Positions 1 through 7,815 are shown, numbered from the stretch's first letter. The stretch: 19,377 nucleotides of DNA from Spirochaetia bacterium (GCA_900769325.1 CAAGGF010000080.1:1-19377), one strand, 5' to 3'. A program made the numbers and translations. Notes: generated by a model not told the origin, from the letters alone.

Positions 1-2
1 AC

Positions 3-98
3 ACGGCGAGGTTTCATCAGTCGCTGGATTACAATGTACCTGATGAAATGTATAAATGCTTCCAGTACAATGAACTGGAAAGAAAACGGGCTGCATAA
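3..98 (+). CDS. IS3-family transposase OrfB, C-terminal end (partial)
   Basis: The open frame runs in from the left edge and stops at TAA 96-98, giving the last 31 residues of a protein. They include the short signature RFHQSLDYNVPDEMY, which matches the conserved end of the DDE integrase domain of IS3-family OrfB transposases (usually R-x-HQ-x-LDY-x-TP-x-E). The rest of the element lies outside the window. The stop is followed by about 50 bp and then a sequence resembling an IS3-family terminal inverted repeat, as expected for the right end of such an element. The catalytic residues are not visible, so activity cannot be judged. Confidence 0.8.
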   Translation, partial: TARFHQSLDYNVPDEMYKCFQYNELERKRAA

Positions 99-109
99 TT
101 TTTTACACC

Positions 110-667
110 TTAAACCTGTAAAATTTTTGTGTTGACTAAATAGCGCAGTTTACCTTCAGTATTTAAAAGAAGATCGTCAATTAACGAAGAAATCCTTTCA
201 TCAGCAAGAGATTCCTTTTCATTTTCAAGTCGCCAGGGAAATTTCATTTTTTTAGGAATTTCTACATTTGGAAAATTCTGTTTGATTTCTTTTTTTGTAA
301 GACATTTTTTTGTTATGGAAACAGGTTTTGTCGCACTTTTAAGCCCCGTAACTTCCTGACAACGCGGTTCAAGAATCAAATTTTTTGTATAAAAACTTTT
401 AGCGGCAATAGAAGCAGTTTCAAGAGTTCTGTAATACGGCGAAACATAAACAGTTCCTGAAAAACCAATTTCCTTCATATAATTGCCCAAAGATTCAGCC
501 TGCAGAACGCCTTTTGACATAAGAGAATCTTCCGTGCAATTTTTAAAAGTAACACGGCACCGCAAATCTCCACGCTGACCATGACGGACAAAATAAAAAG
601 TCCGCTCCTGTGCAAAACCGAACAGCGGAATTAAAATCAATAGTAAAAACAGCTTAAATTTTTTCAT
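110..667 (-). pseudogene. Secreted histidine phosphatase family protein, 3' end truncated by an IS
   Basis: This is a 185-residue histidine phosphatase (phosphoglycerate mutase-like fold). A signal peptide spans about residues 1-19, with a basic start, a long hydrophobic core and FGFAQ at the likely cleavage site. The phosphohistidine motif RHG is at 28-30, the second basic motif SPYYRTLETA at 76-85 and an acidic region at 100-105. Families of this type need a second histidine in a GH motif about 5-8 residues after the GK near residue 172. Here the reading frame instead passes into the putative IS end and stops 12 residues later (LRYLVNTKILQV). The catalytic domain is therefore probably incomplete and the gene inactive. 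A TAAAAT hexamer lies 6 nt before the ATG with TGTACA 17 bp further upstream. Confidence 0.75.
123..152 (+). repeat. Putative right terminal inverted repeat of the IS3-family element
   Basis: Read inward from 152 on the minus strand the sequence begins TAAACTGCGC and continues through AGTCAACACA. This resembles the terminal repeats of IS150-like IS3 elements, which typically begin TGAACTGC and carry AGT and ACA at similar distances. The end is placed at 152 by that similarity only. The left end and the target duplication are outside the window. Confidence 0.5.
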
Positions 668-673
668 AATTTA

Positions 674-702
674 ATTTTAACACAGCCATTCAGAATTGTA
701 CA
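674..702 (-). promoter_or_regulatory. Predicted promoter of the histidine phosphatase gene, leaderless geometry
   Basis: The -10 TAAAAT (679-674) ends 6 nt before the ATG at 667. A -35-like TGTACA (702-697, 4 of 6 consensus bases) sits 17 bp upstream. With standard sigma-70 spacing, transcription would begin at the A of the start codon. No Shine-Dalgarno sequence is present. Confidence 0.5.
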
Positions 703-746
703 CGAATTAAACGAAATTCAAAAAATCATTCGTTTTAAATCGAACT

Positions 747-1478
747 CTAAAATTCTATTTTCATCTCAAAAACTGTTCTTTCTGATTCCTTGATAAAAAT
801 AAAAAACGCACCGTCAACATTCCGTGAATAAACCCGTAAATTTTCTCCCTCGCGGCTTTCCCCGGTAAAATGAACTTCAAGCGTCTTCACTTCGTTGTGG
901 AGAAGGAAATCGTTTGAAAAAACATTCAGGGCAAGTTTAATGTATTCGATGTTGTTCATGTGATAAGACATATCAATGTGCTGGGAATAAATTTTCTGTT
1001 CGTATTTAAAATCTGATTCTTCAGGCTGAACTGGGAAACGCTCAAAATTTTCTGAAAAAACGCTTTCCGGAAAATTTTCTTTTGGATACGGAAGATTCGT
1101 GATTTTTACCGGACGATGTTTTTCTAAATCCAGAATACACGCTTCCTGATTCGCACAGACAAGAATATTCTGCTCCTTGTCCTTCAAAACCGAATTTATG
1201 TGTGCCTTAAACCCCTGATTGTCGACTGGAAAAGTTTCTGCAAAAATTTCTTCACGCCAAGACGGCCTGCGAAAAAATTTTAAACGCATTTTCGTAAAAA
1301 CCCAGAAAACATTAAATTTCTCACGATAAACAATTCCGTCACAGCCAAGCATATTAAAACATTCCGTTAAATTATCCTGAATCATCAGAACAGTCTGCGC
1401 AATCCCAAGTTTTAAAGCACTGTCAATAAACGCAGAAGAGACATACCGTTCCTTTTCAAAAACCAATTCATTTTTCAT
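747..1478 (-). CDS. Acyl-ACP thioesterase (FatA/FatB-like)
   Basis: This cytosolic enzyme of about 243 residues would hydrolyse acyl-acyl carrier protein to release free fatty acids. Two hotdog halves are recognisable. The second contains DMSYHMNNIEYIKL, the counterpart of the D-x-N-x-H-x-NN-x-x-Y motif of plant and bacterial acyl-ACP thioesterases, with Ser in place of the usual Asn before the conserved His. The open frame extends 15 codons further upstream, but those residues would be FSLFEFF-like and lie upstream of a TATAAT box placed 7 nt before the internal ATG, so the ATG at 1478 is preferred. It lies upstream of the truncated phosphatase in the same direction (79-bp gap) and downstream of the restriction gene. 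A link to the ketoacyl-synthase-like cassette at 10-12 kb is possible but not shown. Confidence 0.8.
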   Translation of the reverse strand: MKNELVFEKERYVSSAFIDSALKLGIAQTVLMIQDNLTECFNMLGCDGIVYREKFNVFWVFTKMRLKFFRRPSWREEIFAETFPVDNQGFKAHINSVLKDKEQNILVCANQEACILDLEKHRPVKITNLPYPKENFPESVFSENFERFPVQPEESDFKYEQKIYSQHIDMSYHMNNIEYIKLALNVFSNDFLLHNEVKTLEVHFTGESREGENLRVYSRNVDGAFFIFIKESERTVFEMKIEF

Positions 1479-1485
1479 AAATGGA

Positions 1486-1514
1486 ATTATAACAAAATCA
1501 AAAAATTCAAACAA
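1486..1514 (-). promoter_or_regulatory. Predicted promoter of the acyl-ACP thioesterase gene, leaderless geometry
   Basis: TTGTTT (1514-1509) and a perfect TATAAT (1491-1486) are separated by 17 bp. The -10 ends 7 nt before the ATG at 1478, and no Shine-Dalgarno sequence lies between. This supports the shorter start of the gene and a mRNA that begins at or next to the start codon. Confidence 0.6.
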
Positions 1515-1576
1515 TGAAAACAAAAAAATTACTTTCTTTGCTAAACAATTATATAAAAAAAGAAATACAACAAATT

Positions 1577-2536
1577 TTATTTTCTATGAGGACCTATAAA
1601 TTTATCCCCATTGAAATGAATCATGTGAGAAGGATTATCTGCAATCCATGCTTCTGTTTCCCATGCGATGTCCTGTGCATAATGAGTAAAAGTTTTCTTG
1701 TCTGGAAATGCTGAAATATAAACTTTATCGGCAGTTACATTTGAAAAGAGTTCTTCAAGTTCAATATATCTTTTACTGTCAACAGGACCATGTGAAGTTA
1801 CGGATTCTATAAGAACAAGCCATTTTCTATCTTCAACATATAAAATTACATCCGGCATTTTTCCATGCTGTTTAACATTGAATAATAGATTACCGGCAAG
1901 TTCCTGATCATAATAGCCCCATTTTTCTCCAGTGTCGCCAACATAAACGAGCGTGCTGTTTTGCAAGAATCTAGGTGCCATTTGTTCGATAATGTCGCGG
2001 ATAAGTTCACTATGTTTGCCGGGTGAAATTTTTATATGATAATCTTCTTTTATTCTTACGGAAACCATGTTCATTTCACGTTCGTGTGCATATTGTGCAG
2101 AAAGTGTTGATTGATTTTCTATAAAATCTGCAAGTTCTTTCTCAAAAATATTTGTTTTGTATGCTTTTATAACTTTTAACGCAGCAGGAGAAATTTGATA
2201 TACAGCCTTTGGACTGTTTACAGGCCGGTCAGGTTTATCTGGATTATAAAGAGCTATGCCTGCCTGTACCATTTGATGGGTGCTGAATCTTCGGAAAGTT
2301 TCACGCGTATTCGGAGCATATTCTTTATTATAATATTCTCTTGCAAAAGTCATCATCGGAGTAATTCCAACTAGAGGATTTTCTGCATTCGTCCAGTCTT
2401 TTTCTGGTGTAACATTCAGCAGAGATAACAGACAATATGCCGTACGTTCATTTTGCTGTTCTGATGGCATGCCAAATTTAGAGAGAATGTCTATTGCTTC
2501 GTCAAGTTTTTGTTTTATCTGTTCCTCGATTTTCAT
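1577..2536 (-). CDS. BsuBI/PstI-type type II restriction endonuclease
   Basis: This is a 319-residue protein, close to the length of PstI and BsuBI (about 316-326). The C-terminal nuclease core contains PDV at 228-230 followed by IESVTSHG with Glu244, the arrangement of the PD-(D/E)xK-type active site in the BsuBI/PstI family. The N-terminal half is the family's helical domain. By homology the expected target is CTGCAG, but specificity cannot be proved from sequence alone. The start codon overlaps the stop of the methyltransferase gene in an ATGA, so the two are translationally coupled with the methyltransferase made first, an arrangement that protects the host. The frame is intact, so the system is likely functional. 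Four CTGCAG sites occur in the window and would need methylation. Confidence 0.9.
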   Translation of the reverse strand: MKIEEQIKQKLDEAIDILSKFGMPSEQQNERTAYCLLSLLNVTPEKDWTNAENPLVGITPMMTFAREYYNKEYAPNTRETFRRFSTHQMVQAGIALYNPDKPDRPVNSPKAVYQISPAALKVIKAYKTNIFEKELADFIENQSTLSAQYAHEREMNMVSVRIKEDYHIKISPGKHSELIRDIIEQMAPRFLQNSTLVYVGDTGEKWGYYDQELAGNLLFNVKQHGKMPDVILYVEDRKWLVLIESVTSHGPVDSKRYIELEELFSNVTADKVYISAFPDKKTFTHYAQDIAWETEAWIADNPSHMIHFNGDKFIGPHRK

Positions 2537-4005
2537 TTAGTAATACCCTTTGAAAGTTCATCAAAAAGAACTTGCGTCCATATTTTTTCTGATTTCAATT
2601 TTTTCCCAAGCTTAGAAATCTGTTCCAATGAAGGATAAGGAAGATTTCTCAAATCAGTTGCATTTACCTGTGTATGTCCACTGAAAAGTCTGAATTTTTC
2701 ATCAATATAGGTTGAATTGAGCCAGCAAACAAGGCCGTATGCAATATCTTCCGGTAAAGAAGATTTATTTTTATGAAATACATTTAAATGATTTTCAAAA
2801 GCAATGCTGTTTTTTACAAAATCTGTAGGTGTTATAAGAGAAGCAACAACACGCTTTGTTTCTTCTTTTGTGGAAAATCGTTTTACAAGAACATAAAAAC
2901 CTTTAGGAAGCAGCTGCTTTTGTATATCTTCTGAAACAAGAATAGCATTTGGCTTTTTAGTTTCCTGAGGCCATGAAAGATGATGATTTTTAAGGTGAAC
3001 TGAATAAATCAAGGGAACAGAATTATCTGCATAATCTTTTAAAAGCAGATTTTTTATTCTAAAATCCACTATCGGTCCTGTTGAAACATTTATTTGTAAA
3101 TCTTTCAGATTTGAATAAACTTTAGCAGGTTCACTTCCAGCCTGTTGTTTTGTAGGAATATGAAAATATTTTTCACTGTCGTTTTCATAAAGAATCTGAT
3201 TAAAAGGAACGTCGAATTCTGAACGTCCTTCAAAAGAATCGTCATTGCAATATGAAATTTTTACATTTTTCTGTTCTGCTTTTTTTTGAAGCATTATTAT
3301 GATATTTTCCTGCAAAACCGCTTCATCTTTAAATGCTTTATTACGAGATTCAAAAAGGTGGATATGCTTTATGGCACAGTTTTTTAAGATGAATTCACGG
3401 AATGGCTTATAATATACACCATTACAGAAACTGCGGGGAACTATAGCTACGATGTAACCATTATCTTCTGTAAGAGAAATAGCCGCTCCCATAAATGCCG
3501 AATATAAATTTACCGTCTCAAGCCCAAAAGCTCGTGCAGACTGTCTTTCTTTTGAATTAGTAAGAATTTTTTTATATGGAGGATTCATTATTACATGAGT
3601 ATAAGTCTCATTGATTTTCCATATATATTCAAAAGAAGTTTTTTCTAAAAAGTCTTCTGAAATAATTTCATAATCTGACTTTTTAAAAGCAGAACTTGTT
3701 GAAGCTATATTTTTATTTAATGTATTGTATACATTTTTATCAATGTCATAGGCAGAAATATGAATGTCAGGCGTATTCCATTTTTCAGTCAACATTCTTT
3801 CCATAAAGGAACACGAAAGAGTGCCGATTCCTGCACCTGGGTCAAGGAGTTTGATTTTTTTATCAGTCACAGGAAAAAGTGAAGACATAAATTTTGCTAT
3901 TGAATATGGTGTAAAATATTGCCCGAATGTTTCCTTATGGTTTAAGGAAGTTTCAACGGCATGAGAAAGTCGTTCTTTTTCAAGTGCTTCTGCAAGTGCA
4001 ACCAT
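2533..4005 (-). CDS. BsuBI/PstI-type N6-adenine DNA methyltransferase
   Basis: This 490-residue protein is the modification partner of the endonuclease at 1577-2536 and is predicted to methylate adenine in CTGCAG. The order of motifs is typical of gamma-type adenine methyltransferases: FGQYFTP (27-33, motif X), LLDPGAGIGTL (53-63, SAM-binding motif I) and NPPY (141-144, catalytic motif IV). A target-recognition region fills the C-terminal half, and the length is near that of M.BsuBI and M.PstI (about 500). A TATAAT box stands 7 nt upstream of the ATG with no ribosome-binding site. The pair sits between host genes and next to a gene fragment (4133-4315), consistent with acquisition by transfer. 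Confidence 0.9.
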   Translation of the reverse strand: MVALAEALEKERLSHAVETSLNHKETFGQYFTPYSIAKFMSSLFPVTDKKIKLLDPGAGIGTLSCSFMERMLTEKWNTPDIHISAYDIDKNVYNTLNKNIASTSSAFKKSDYEIISEDFLEKTSFEYIWKINETYTHVIMNPPYKKILTNSKERQSARAFGLETVNLYSAFMGAAISLTEDNGYIVAIVPRSFCNGVYYKPFREFILKNCAIKHIHLFESRNKAFKDEAVLQENIIIMLQKKAEQKNVKISYCNDDSFEGRSEFDVPFNQILYENDSEKYFHIPTKQQAGSEPAKVYSNLKDLQINVSTGPIVDFRIKNLLLKDYADNSVPLIYSVHLKNHHLSWPQETKKPNAILVSEDIQKQLLPKGFYVLVKRFSTKEETKRVVASLITPTDFVKNSIAFENHLNVFHKNKSSLPEDIAYGLVCWLNSTYIDEKFRLFSGHTQVNATDLRNLPYPSLEQISKLGKKLKSEKIWTQVLFDELSKGITK

Positions 4006-4012
4006 ATTTTAT

Positions 4013-4018
4013 ATTATA
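4013..4018 (-). promoter_or_regulatory. Predicted -10 box of the methyltransferase gene, leaderless geometry
   Basis: A perfect TATAAT ends 7 nt before the ATG at 4005, and the intervening bases are only A and T with no Shine-Dalgarno. The hexamer 17 bp upstream (TAGTCT) is a poor -35. Confidence 0.45.
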
Positions 4019-4132
4019 CTCAAATTTTGATTTTTAGACTATTACTTGATAAGCCCCGTACAAACATTCACATGATTATAACTTAATAATTTGATGATTA
4101 AGCAAACTTATAAAAATATCATTCAAACTTTT

Positions 4133-4315
4133 TTATTTTACTAAATAATGTAAAACTTTTGCAATATTCGGTCCTTTTAATCTAAGTATAGGTCTGTACT
4201 TAATATCATATGTTCCATTTTTCAATTTAAAAGAAACTGATAATAAAGGCTCTCCATAATATACAATCTTTGAATCAATTATTAATAATGAATTATGATT
4301 ACACACACTGAAAAA
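4133..4315 (-). pseudogene. Remnant of a phospholipase-D-like (HKD) domain protein
   Basis: One open frame of 60 codons ends at TAA 4133-4135 and has no credible start; it is bounded upstream by an in-frame stop. Its translation includes HNSLLIID, then SKIVYY, then G. This keeps the spacing of the HKD motif H-x-K-x4-D-x6-G of the phospholipase D superfamily, but Lys is replaced by Ser and the following S-x-N is lost. The tail ILRLKGPNIAKVLHYL matches the helix that often follows this motif in PLD-like nucleases and helicase-associated PLD domains. I read it as the C-terminal stub of a lost gene, possibly part of the same horizontally acquired region as the restriction-modification pair. Coding character and motif spacing are seen directly; the family assignment is inference. 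Confidence 0.5.
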
Positions 4316-4319
4316 TTAT

Positions 4320-4348
4320 TTGATTAAGACGAAACAATAAATTATAAT
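4320..4348 (+). promoter_or_regulatory. Predicted promoter of the GerMN-domain gene
   Basis: TTGATT (4320-4325) and TATAAT (4343-4348) are 17 bp apart, and the -10 ends 6 nt before the ATG at 4355. Here the 6-nt gap is GGAGAT, so a Shine-Dalgarno-like GGAG is present in the DNA. It would be left out of a transcript that starts 6-7 nt after the -10. Confidence 0.6.
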
Positions 4349-4354
4349 GGAGAT

Positions 4355-5164
4355 ATGTCAACAAAAGAAAAACGTGAAAAATCAAGTAAACAAAAAAAGC
4401 AGGATGGAATCGCACTGGCAATCTGGTTTTTGGCTCTGCTTATAATAGTAGTGCTTTTTATAATTTACTGGCCTAAAATATCAGAAAACGTCAATACGCA
4501 AATCAAAAAACACAATAAAACTGAACAAAACGCTTCTCAGGAAACTTCACAAACGCAAATTCCGCAAGAAGAACAGCCTGAACAAATTACGATAGATTTA
4601 AACGATGGTTCTGCAGAAGACGCTCCAATTGAACAAAATCTTCCAAAAGAACCAGAGACGCAGGCTGAACAAATTCCTTCACAAACAAAAGAACCTCAAA
4701 ATAAAATTCAGGATGTTCAAAAAGAAGAACCAGTTTCAAAACCAATCGAAGCAAAACGCAACTTGACTCTCTATTTTGTGGCAATTGATTCTGACGGTTC
4801 AATCGTTCGTAAACCGGTTGTAAAAACTGTTCCAAAAACCGATTCGCCGCTCACAGATGCAATAAAAAATCTTCTTGCAGGTCCGGATGTTTCAGACAAA
4901 GTAAGAACATTGATTCCAAGCGGAACAAAATTAATCGGTGCGAGCGTAAAAAACGGTGTAGCAACTTTAAACTTCAACGAGGCATTTGTTTTCAATCAGA
5001 ATTTTGGGAACGACGGCTATTCGGCACAACTCCAGCAAATCGTCTACACGGCAACAGAATTTTCAACAGTAAACAGCGTCCAGTTTTTAATCGAAGGCGA
5101 AAAGAAAGATTTTCTCGTCGAAGGACTTTGGATTGGTTCTCCGCTTTCAAGGGCAAATTTCTAA
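4355..5164 (+). CDS. Membrane-anchored GerMN-domain protein
   Basis: This 269-residue protein has a short lysine-rich cytoplasmic start (1-17), one transmembrane helix at about 18-40, a long linker at about 50-135 rich in Glu, Gln and Pro, and a C-terminal GerMN domain at about 136-262. The domain shows the family pattern: a beta strand LTLYFV, the segment DAIKNLLAGPD, then GVATLNFNEAF and the QIVYTATEF helix. GerMN domains occur in cell-envelope and spore-germination proteins. In a non-sporulating diderm the likely place is the periplasm, tethered to the inner membrane, but the role is unknown. The gene stands alone and converges on the 7TM gene with an 11-bp gap and no obvious terminator. 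Confidence 0.8.
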   Translation: MSTKEKREKSSKQKKQDGIALAIWFLALLIIVVLFIIYWPKISENVNTQIKKHNKTEQNASQETSQTQIPQEEQPEQITIDLNDGSAEDAPIEQNLPKEPETQAEQIPSQTKEPQNKIQDVQKEEPVSKPIEAKRNLTLYFVAIDSDGSIVRKPVVKTVPKTDSPLTDAIKNLLAGPDVSDKVRTLIPSGTKLIGASVKNGVATLNFNEAFVFNQNFGNDGYSAQLQQIVYTATEFSTVNSVQFLIEGEKKDFLVEGLWIGSPLSRANF

Positions 5165-5175
5165 AAAGTGCAAAA

Positions 5176-6726
5176 TCAATCTTCAAGATATTTGTGGTCG
5201 AGCATCATATTTGCAATACTCTCATCAATGTACTCAATTGCAGTTTTCTTGTTGAATTTAGTAACCGTATAGCCAAGCCGACATTTTAATTCAATTCCGT
5301 TTTTAACAGAAAATTCTTTACATTCAAGCCGAATTGAATTAAAAATATTTTTAATTTCCGGCTGTTTCTGTGCATCAAGAATAAATCCGAACGACGACAT
5401 CGAAATTCTGAAAAGTTCTGGATTTTCGTTTTCATTCCGCAGAATTTTCAAAAATTCATTCACAATTCCGTTCGCTTTTTTTATCCCAAGAAGTTCATTT
5501 ATGTCTGAAATATTCTGAATGTTTGCAATAACGATTAAAACTGATTCAGCGGACTTCAAAAGATAATTCTGCACGCGGTTTTCAAAATATTTTCCCTTAA
5601 TGCAGTCGGTTTCTTCATCGTAAATAATCGGATATTCGTAATCCTCGACAGATGAAAAATACCTCTCGATGTCTTCAATTAAAATTATCGAACCATGCTG
5701 AAAATGCAATCTGTTTTCAATTGGAATTTTTTTCACGAGAAAATTTTTATTCGTCTTTAATGAATACAGAAAAAAAGAATTGTCGTTCACCGTCTGATTC
5801 GGGAAACCAATTTTCTGAAGGAATTTGTTCTTTTCTATTTCTGAAAAACTGAATTTCTTTTCAGAATTCAATCCGTACTCATCGATAAATTCCCTGCCTT
5901 TTTCATTTGCATCAAGAAATTTCTGGTCGATATCAAAAATCAGCACAGGAAAACCGATAAATTCAAAAAGATTTTTACGGCTCTTTTCAATGCACACAAT
6001 TGAATTGTCAAAAGTCAGCATAAAAAACGAAAGAAGAACCGCAAGCAGAATTAAAAAATTTGAAATGTGTTCAGAAATTGCAAAAATCGAACGCGAAAGA
6101 AAATTTGCAATAATCATTTTATTGAAAGTCGGCACGGAAAAAAGCATTATCGCAAAAAAGATTGAAATATAAACAGATTTATTAATTTTCTGTTCGTGAA
6201 AAAAAGAACGAATCGTCAAAATAAACGAAACAAGAATTGTAAAAATACAAAAACCGATGTGAAGATAATAAAAGTTCGTTTTTTTATAAAAATACCCCGA
6301 CAGAGGATTTTCGTTCGCCTTGGAAGAAATCAATTCAGAATAAATTACCAAATCTGATCCGTTAAAAAACAGAAGAATTATAAAAATAATCGGAACTAAA
6401 ATGAAAAGTCTGAAAACCTTAAAAAAAAGCGTATTCTGACATTTGCAAAAATAAAAATTGAACATCATTATCGAATACGCAAGAAATTCGCTGACGACAA
6501 AAACCGCAACCTGAATATTTGCAATGGATTTATGTTCGTAATTTCGCGTGTAAATCTGCATAAAATCAAGAATGCACCACAAACCGATAAATGTAAGGCT
6601 CAGTGAAAACCAGAAACCGTATTTATAAGAATCCCTTGACCGCGAATAAATAATTCCAAGCGTAATCGCCAGAAATCCTACGATAAGTTTATTGACTGCA
6701 ATTCCTTCAAAATCCAAAAAAATCAC
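5176..6726 (-). CDS. 7TM membrane protein with a PAS-like region and a degenerate GGDEF domain
   Basis: This is a protein of up to 516 residues. About seven hydrophobic helices fill residues 10-240, resembling the 7TM input region of some sensor proteins. A PAS-like segment follows (about 250-355), then a region with the layout of a diguanylate cyclase (370-516). Where active enzymes have R-x-GGDEF the sequence is RISMSSFGFIL (440-450), and the metal-binding Asp of the first strand is also gone, so it should not make c-di-GMP. It may bind a nucleotide or act as a partner. The start is uncertain: GTG at 6726 is nearly covered by a strong ribosome-binding site (AAGGTGAT), and a TTG at 6717 lies at the right distance from it. 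It is the last gene of the operon, 3 bp after the preceding stop. Confidence 0.75.
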   Translation of the reverse strand: MIFLDFEGIAVNKLIVGFLAITLGIIYSRSRDSYKYGFWFSLSLTFIGLWCILDFMQIYTRNYEHKSIANIQVAVFVVSEFLAYSIMMFNFYFCKCQNTLFFKVFRLFILVPIIFIILLFFNGSDLVIYSELISSKANENPLSGYFYKKTNFYYLHIGFCIFTILVSFILTIRSFFHEQKINKSVYISIFFAIMLFSVPTFNKMIIANFLSRSIFAISEHISNFLILLAVLLSFFMLTFDNSIVCIEKSRKNLFEFIGFPVLIFDIDQKFLDANEKGREFIDEYGLNSEKKFSFSEIEKNKFLQKIGFPNQTVNDNSFFLYSLKTNKNFLVKKIPIENRLHFQHGSIILIEDIERYFSSVEDYEYPIIYDEETDCIKGKYFENRVQNYLLKSAESVLIVIANIQNISDINELLGIKKANGIVNEFLKILRNENENPELFRISMSSFGFILDAQKQPEIKNIFNSIRLECKEFSVKNGIELKCRLGYTVTKFNKKTAIEYIDESIANMMLDHKYLED

Positions 6727-6729
6727 CTT

Positions 6730-7815
6730 TTATTCAGATATTTCTTCAAGCGAAAAACTGTCTCTGATTGAATTGAAATATTTTTCGTTTTTTGCGTACG
6801 CTTTTTCTGAAACGGAACTGTTAAACGCATAAAAATCTGACGGATTGTCTTTTGCAGTAAGAATTTTTATAAGATTTTTAGATTTCCGGTTGTTCTGTGT
6901 GCTGTAAATTGTTCCGTCGATTGTAAAATAATTTTCTTCTTTTTGAACGATGAAATTCTTCCAGTCGTAAAAAGAATTTTCTGTGTTTAAAAGCATCTGC
7001 CGGAAAATGAAATCGATATTTATCTGTGGCTGAGAAATTTTATTCACGCAGGCGAAAGCACTGTCAGACAGAAACCAGATATTTTCCATTTTTTGAATCC
7101 AGTTCTCATCAAGAACGACTTTTGCACCTTCAAACGAAAATTCTTTTTTCTTTGCTTTTTTAATTTTCATTTTTTTTGAAGAAGAATCTGAATCAGCAAA
7201 ACCTGAAAATTTTTCAAATTCGTTGTCTTTTTCTGAAGAAATTCTTCCGGCTGTGGCAATTTCAAACTGAACTTCATCTAAAAAATTTAAAATCGACTTG
7301 ATGTTGAAAAGCGGAACTGCATAATCGAAAACAATTTTTACTTCTCCGCCAAACTGTTCAAATTCTGCGTTCTGCACAAATCCTGAATGAAGAAAATCTC
7401 GAGAATCGTAAGAAACATTTTGTGCGTTTACATCCTGAACCGAAATTCGCCTTGCACTGAATTCGTAAATCAAATCGTGAAGATAATTTACAAGCTGAAT
7501 GTCTTCGTCGCCCGGAAGAGAAACAACTTTTTCGCCAGTAAATTCCATAAAATTTTTTGATTCGTCGACCGTAAAATAAATTGAAACCGATTTTTCAGGC
7601 TTGCCTTGTTCCTGATTCTGCGGAGAAATGAATTTTGCAGAATACGCTGAATTTCCGTAGTACAAGAACCCGACATAACTTTCGTTTTTAAAAGAATAAT
7701 CTCTGTAAAAAACATAATCGCCCGGAAAATCCATTATGTAAGGCTTAAATCCCGGAAGTGCATTTAGAAAAAATTGAGAAAAAATTAAAAATGCTGAAAA
7801 AAAATGTTTCTTCAT
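6730..7815 (-). CDS. Secreted protein of unknown function
   Basis: I do not recognise this 361-residue protein. It begins with a signal peptide (about 1-19: MKKHFF, hydrophobic core, ending LNALPG) and has no lipobox, so it is probably periplasmic. The mature part is rich in Phe, Asn and Ser, and beta strands seem to dominate. A very basic cluster (KKMKIKKAKKKE, about residues 215-226) divides it into two halves. There are no transmembrane helices after the signal. It starts 9 bp after the proS stop with only a weak GGATAA ribosome-binding site and lies 3 bp before the 7TM gene, so it is co-transcribed with both. The neighbouring 7TM gene suggests an envelope or signalling role, but nothing in the sequence shows it. 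Confidence 0.65.
   Translation of the reverse strand: MKKHFFSAFLIFSQFFLNALPGFKPYIMDFPGDYVFYRDYSFKNESYVGFLYYGNSAYSAKFISPQNQEQGKPEKSVSIYFTVDESKNFMEFTGEKVVSLPGDEDIQLVNYLHDLIYEFSARRISVQDVNAQNVSYDSRDFLHSGFVQNAEFEQFGGEVKIVFDYAVPLFNIKSILNFLDEVQFEIATAGRISSEKDNEFEKFSGFADSDSSSKKMKIKKAKKKEFSFEGAKVVLDENWIQKMENIWFLSDSAFACVNKISQPQINIDFIFRQMLLNTENSFYDWKNFIVQKEENYFTIDGTIYSTQNNRKSKNLIKILTAKDNPSDFYAFNSSVSEKAYAKNEKYFNSIRDSFSLEEISE

Noticed and set aside
709..735. Inverted repeat AAACGAA / TTCGTTT between the thioesterase and phosphatase genes as a terminator
   Set aside because: The arms are only 7 bp and A/T-rich, the loop is 13 nt and no T-run follows in the direction of transcription.
1479..1523. Longer start for the acyl-ACP thioesterase (15 extra residues)
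   Set aside because: The extra residues are Phe-rich and unlike the family, and they overlap the predicted promoter. The internal ATG has a TATAAT 7 nt upstream.
4016..4132. A further gene or repeat in the AT-rich gap before the methyltransferase
   Set aside because: No frame longer than a few codons, no repeat and no structure beyond the -10 box is visible.
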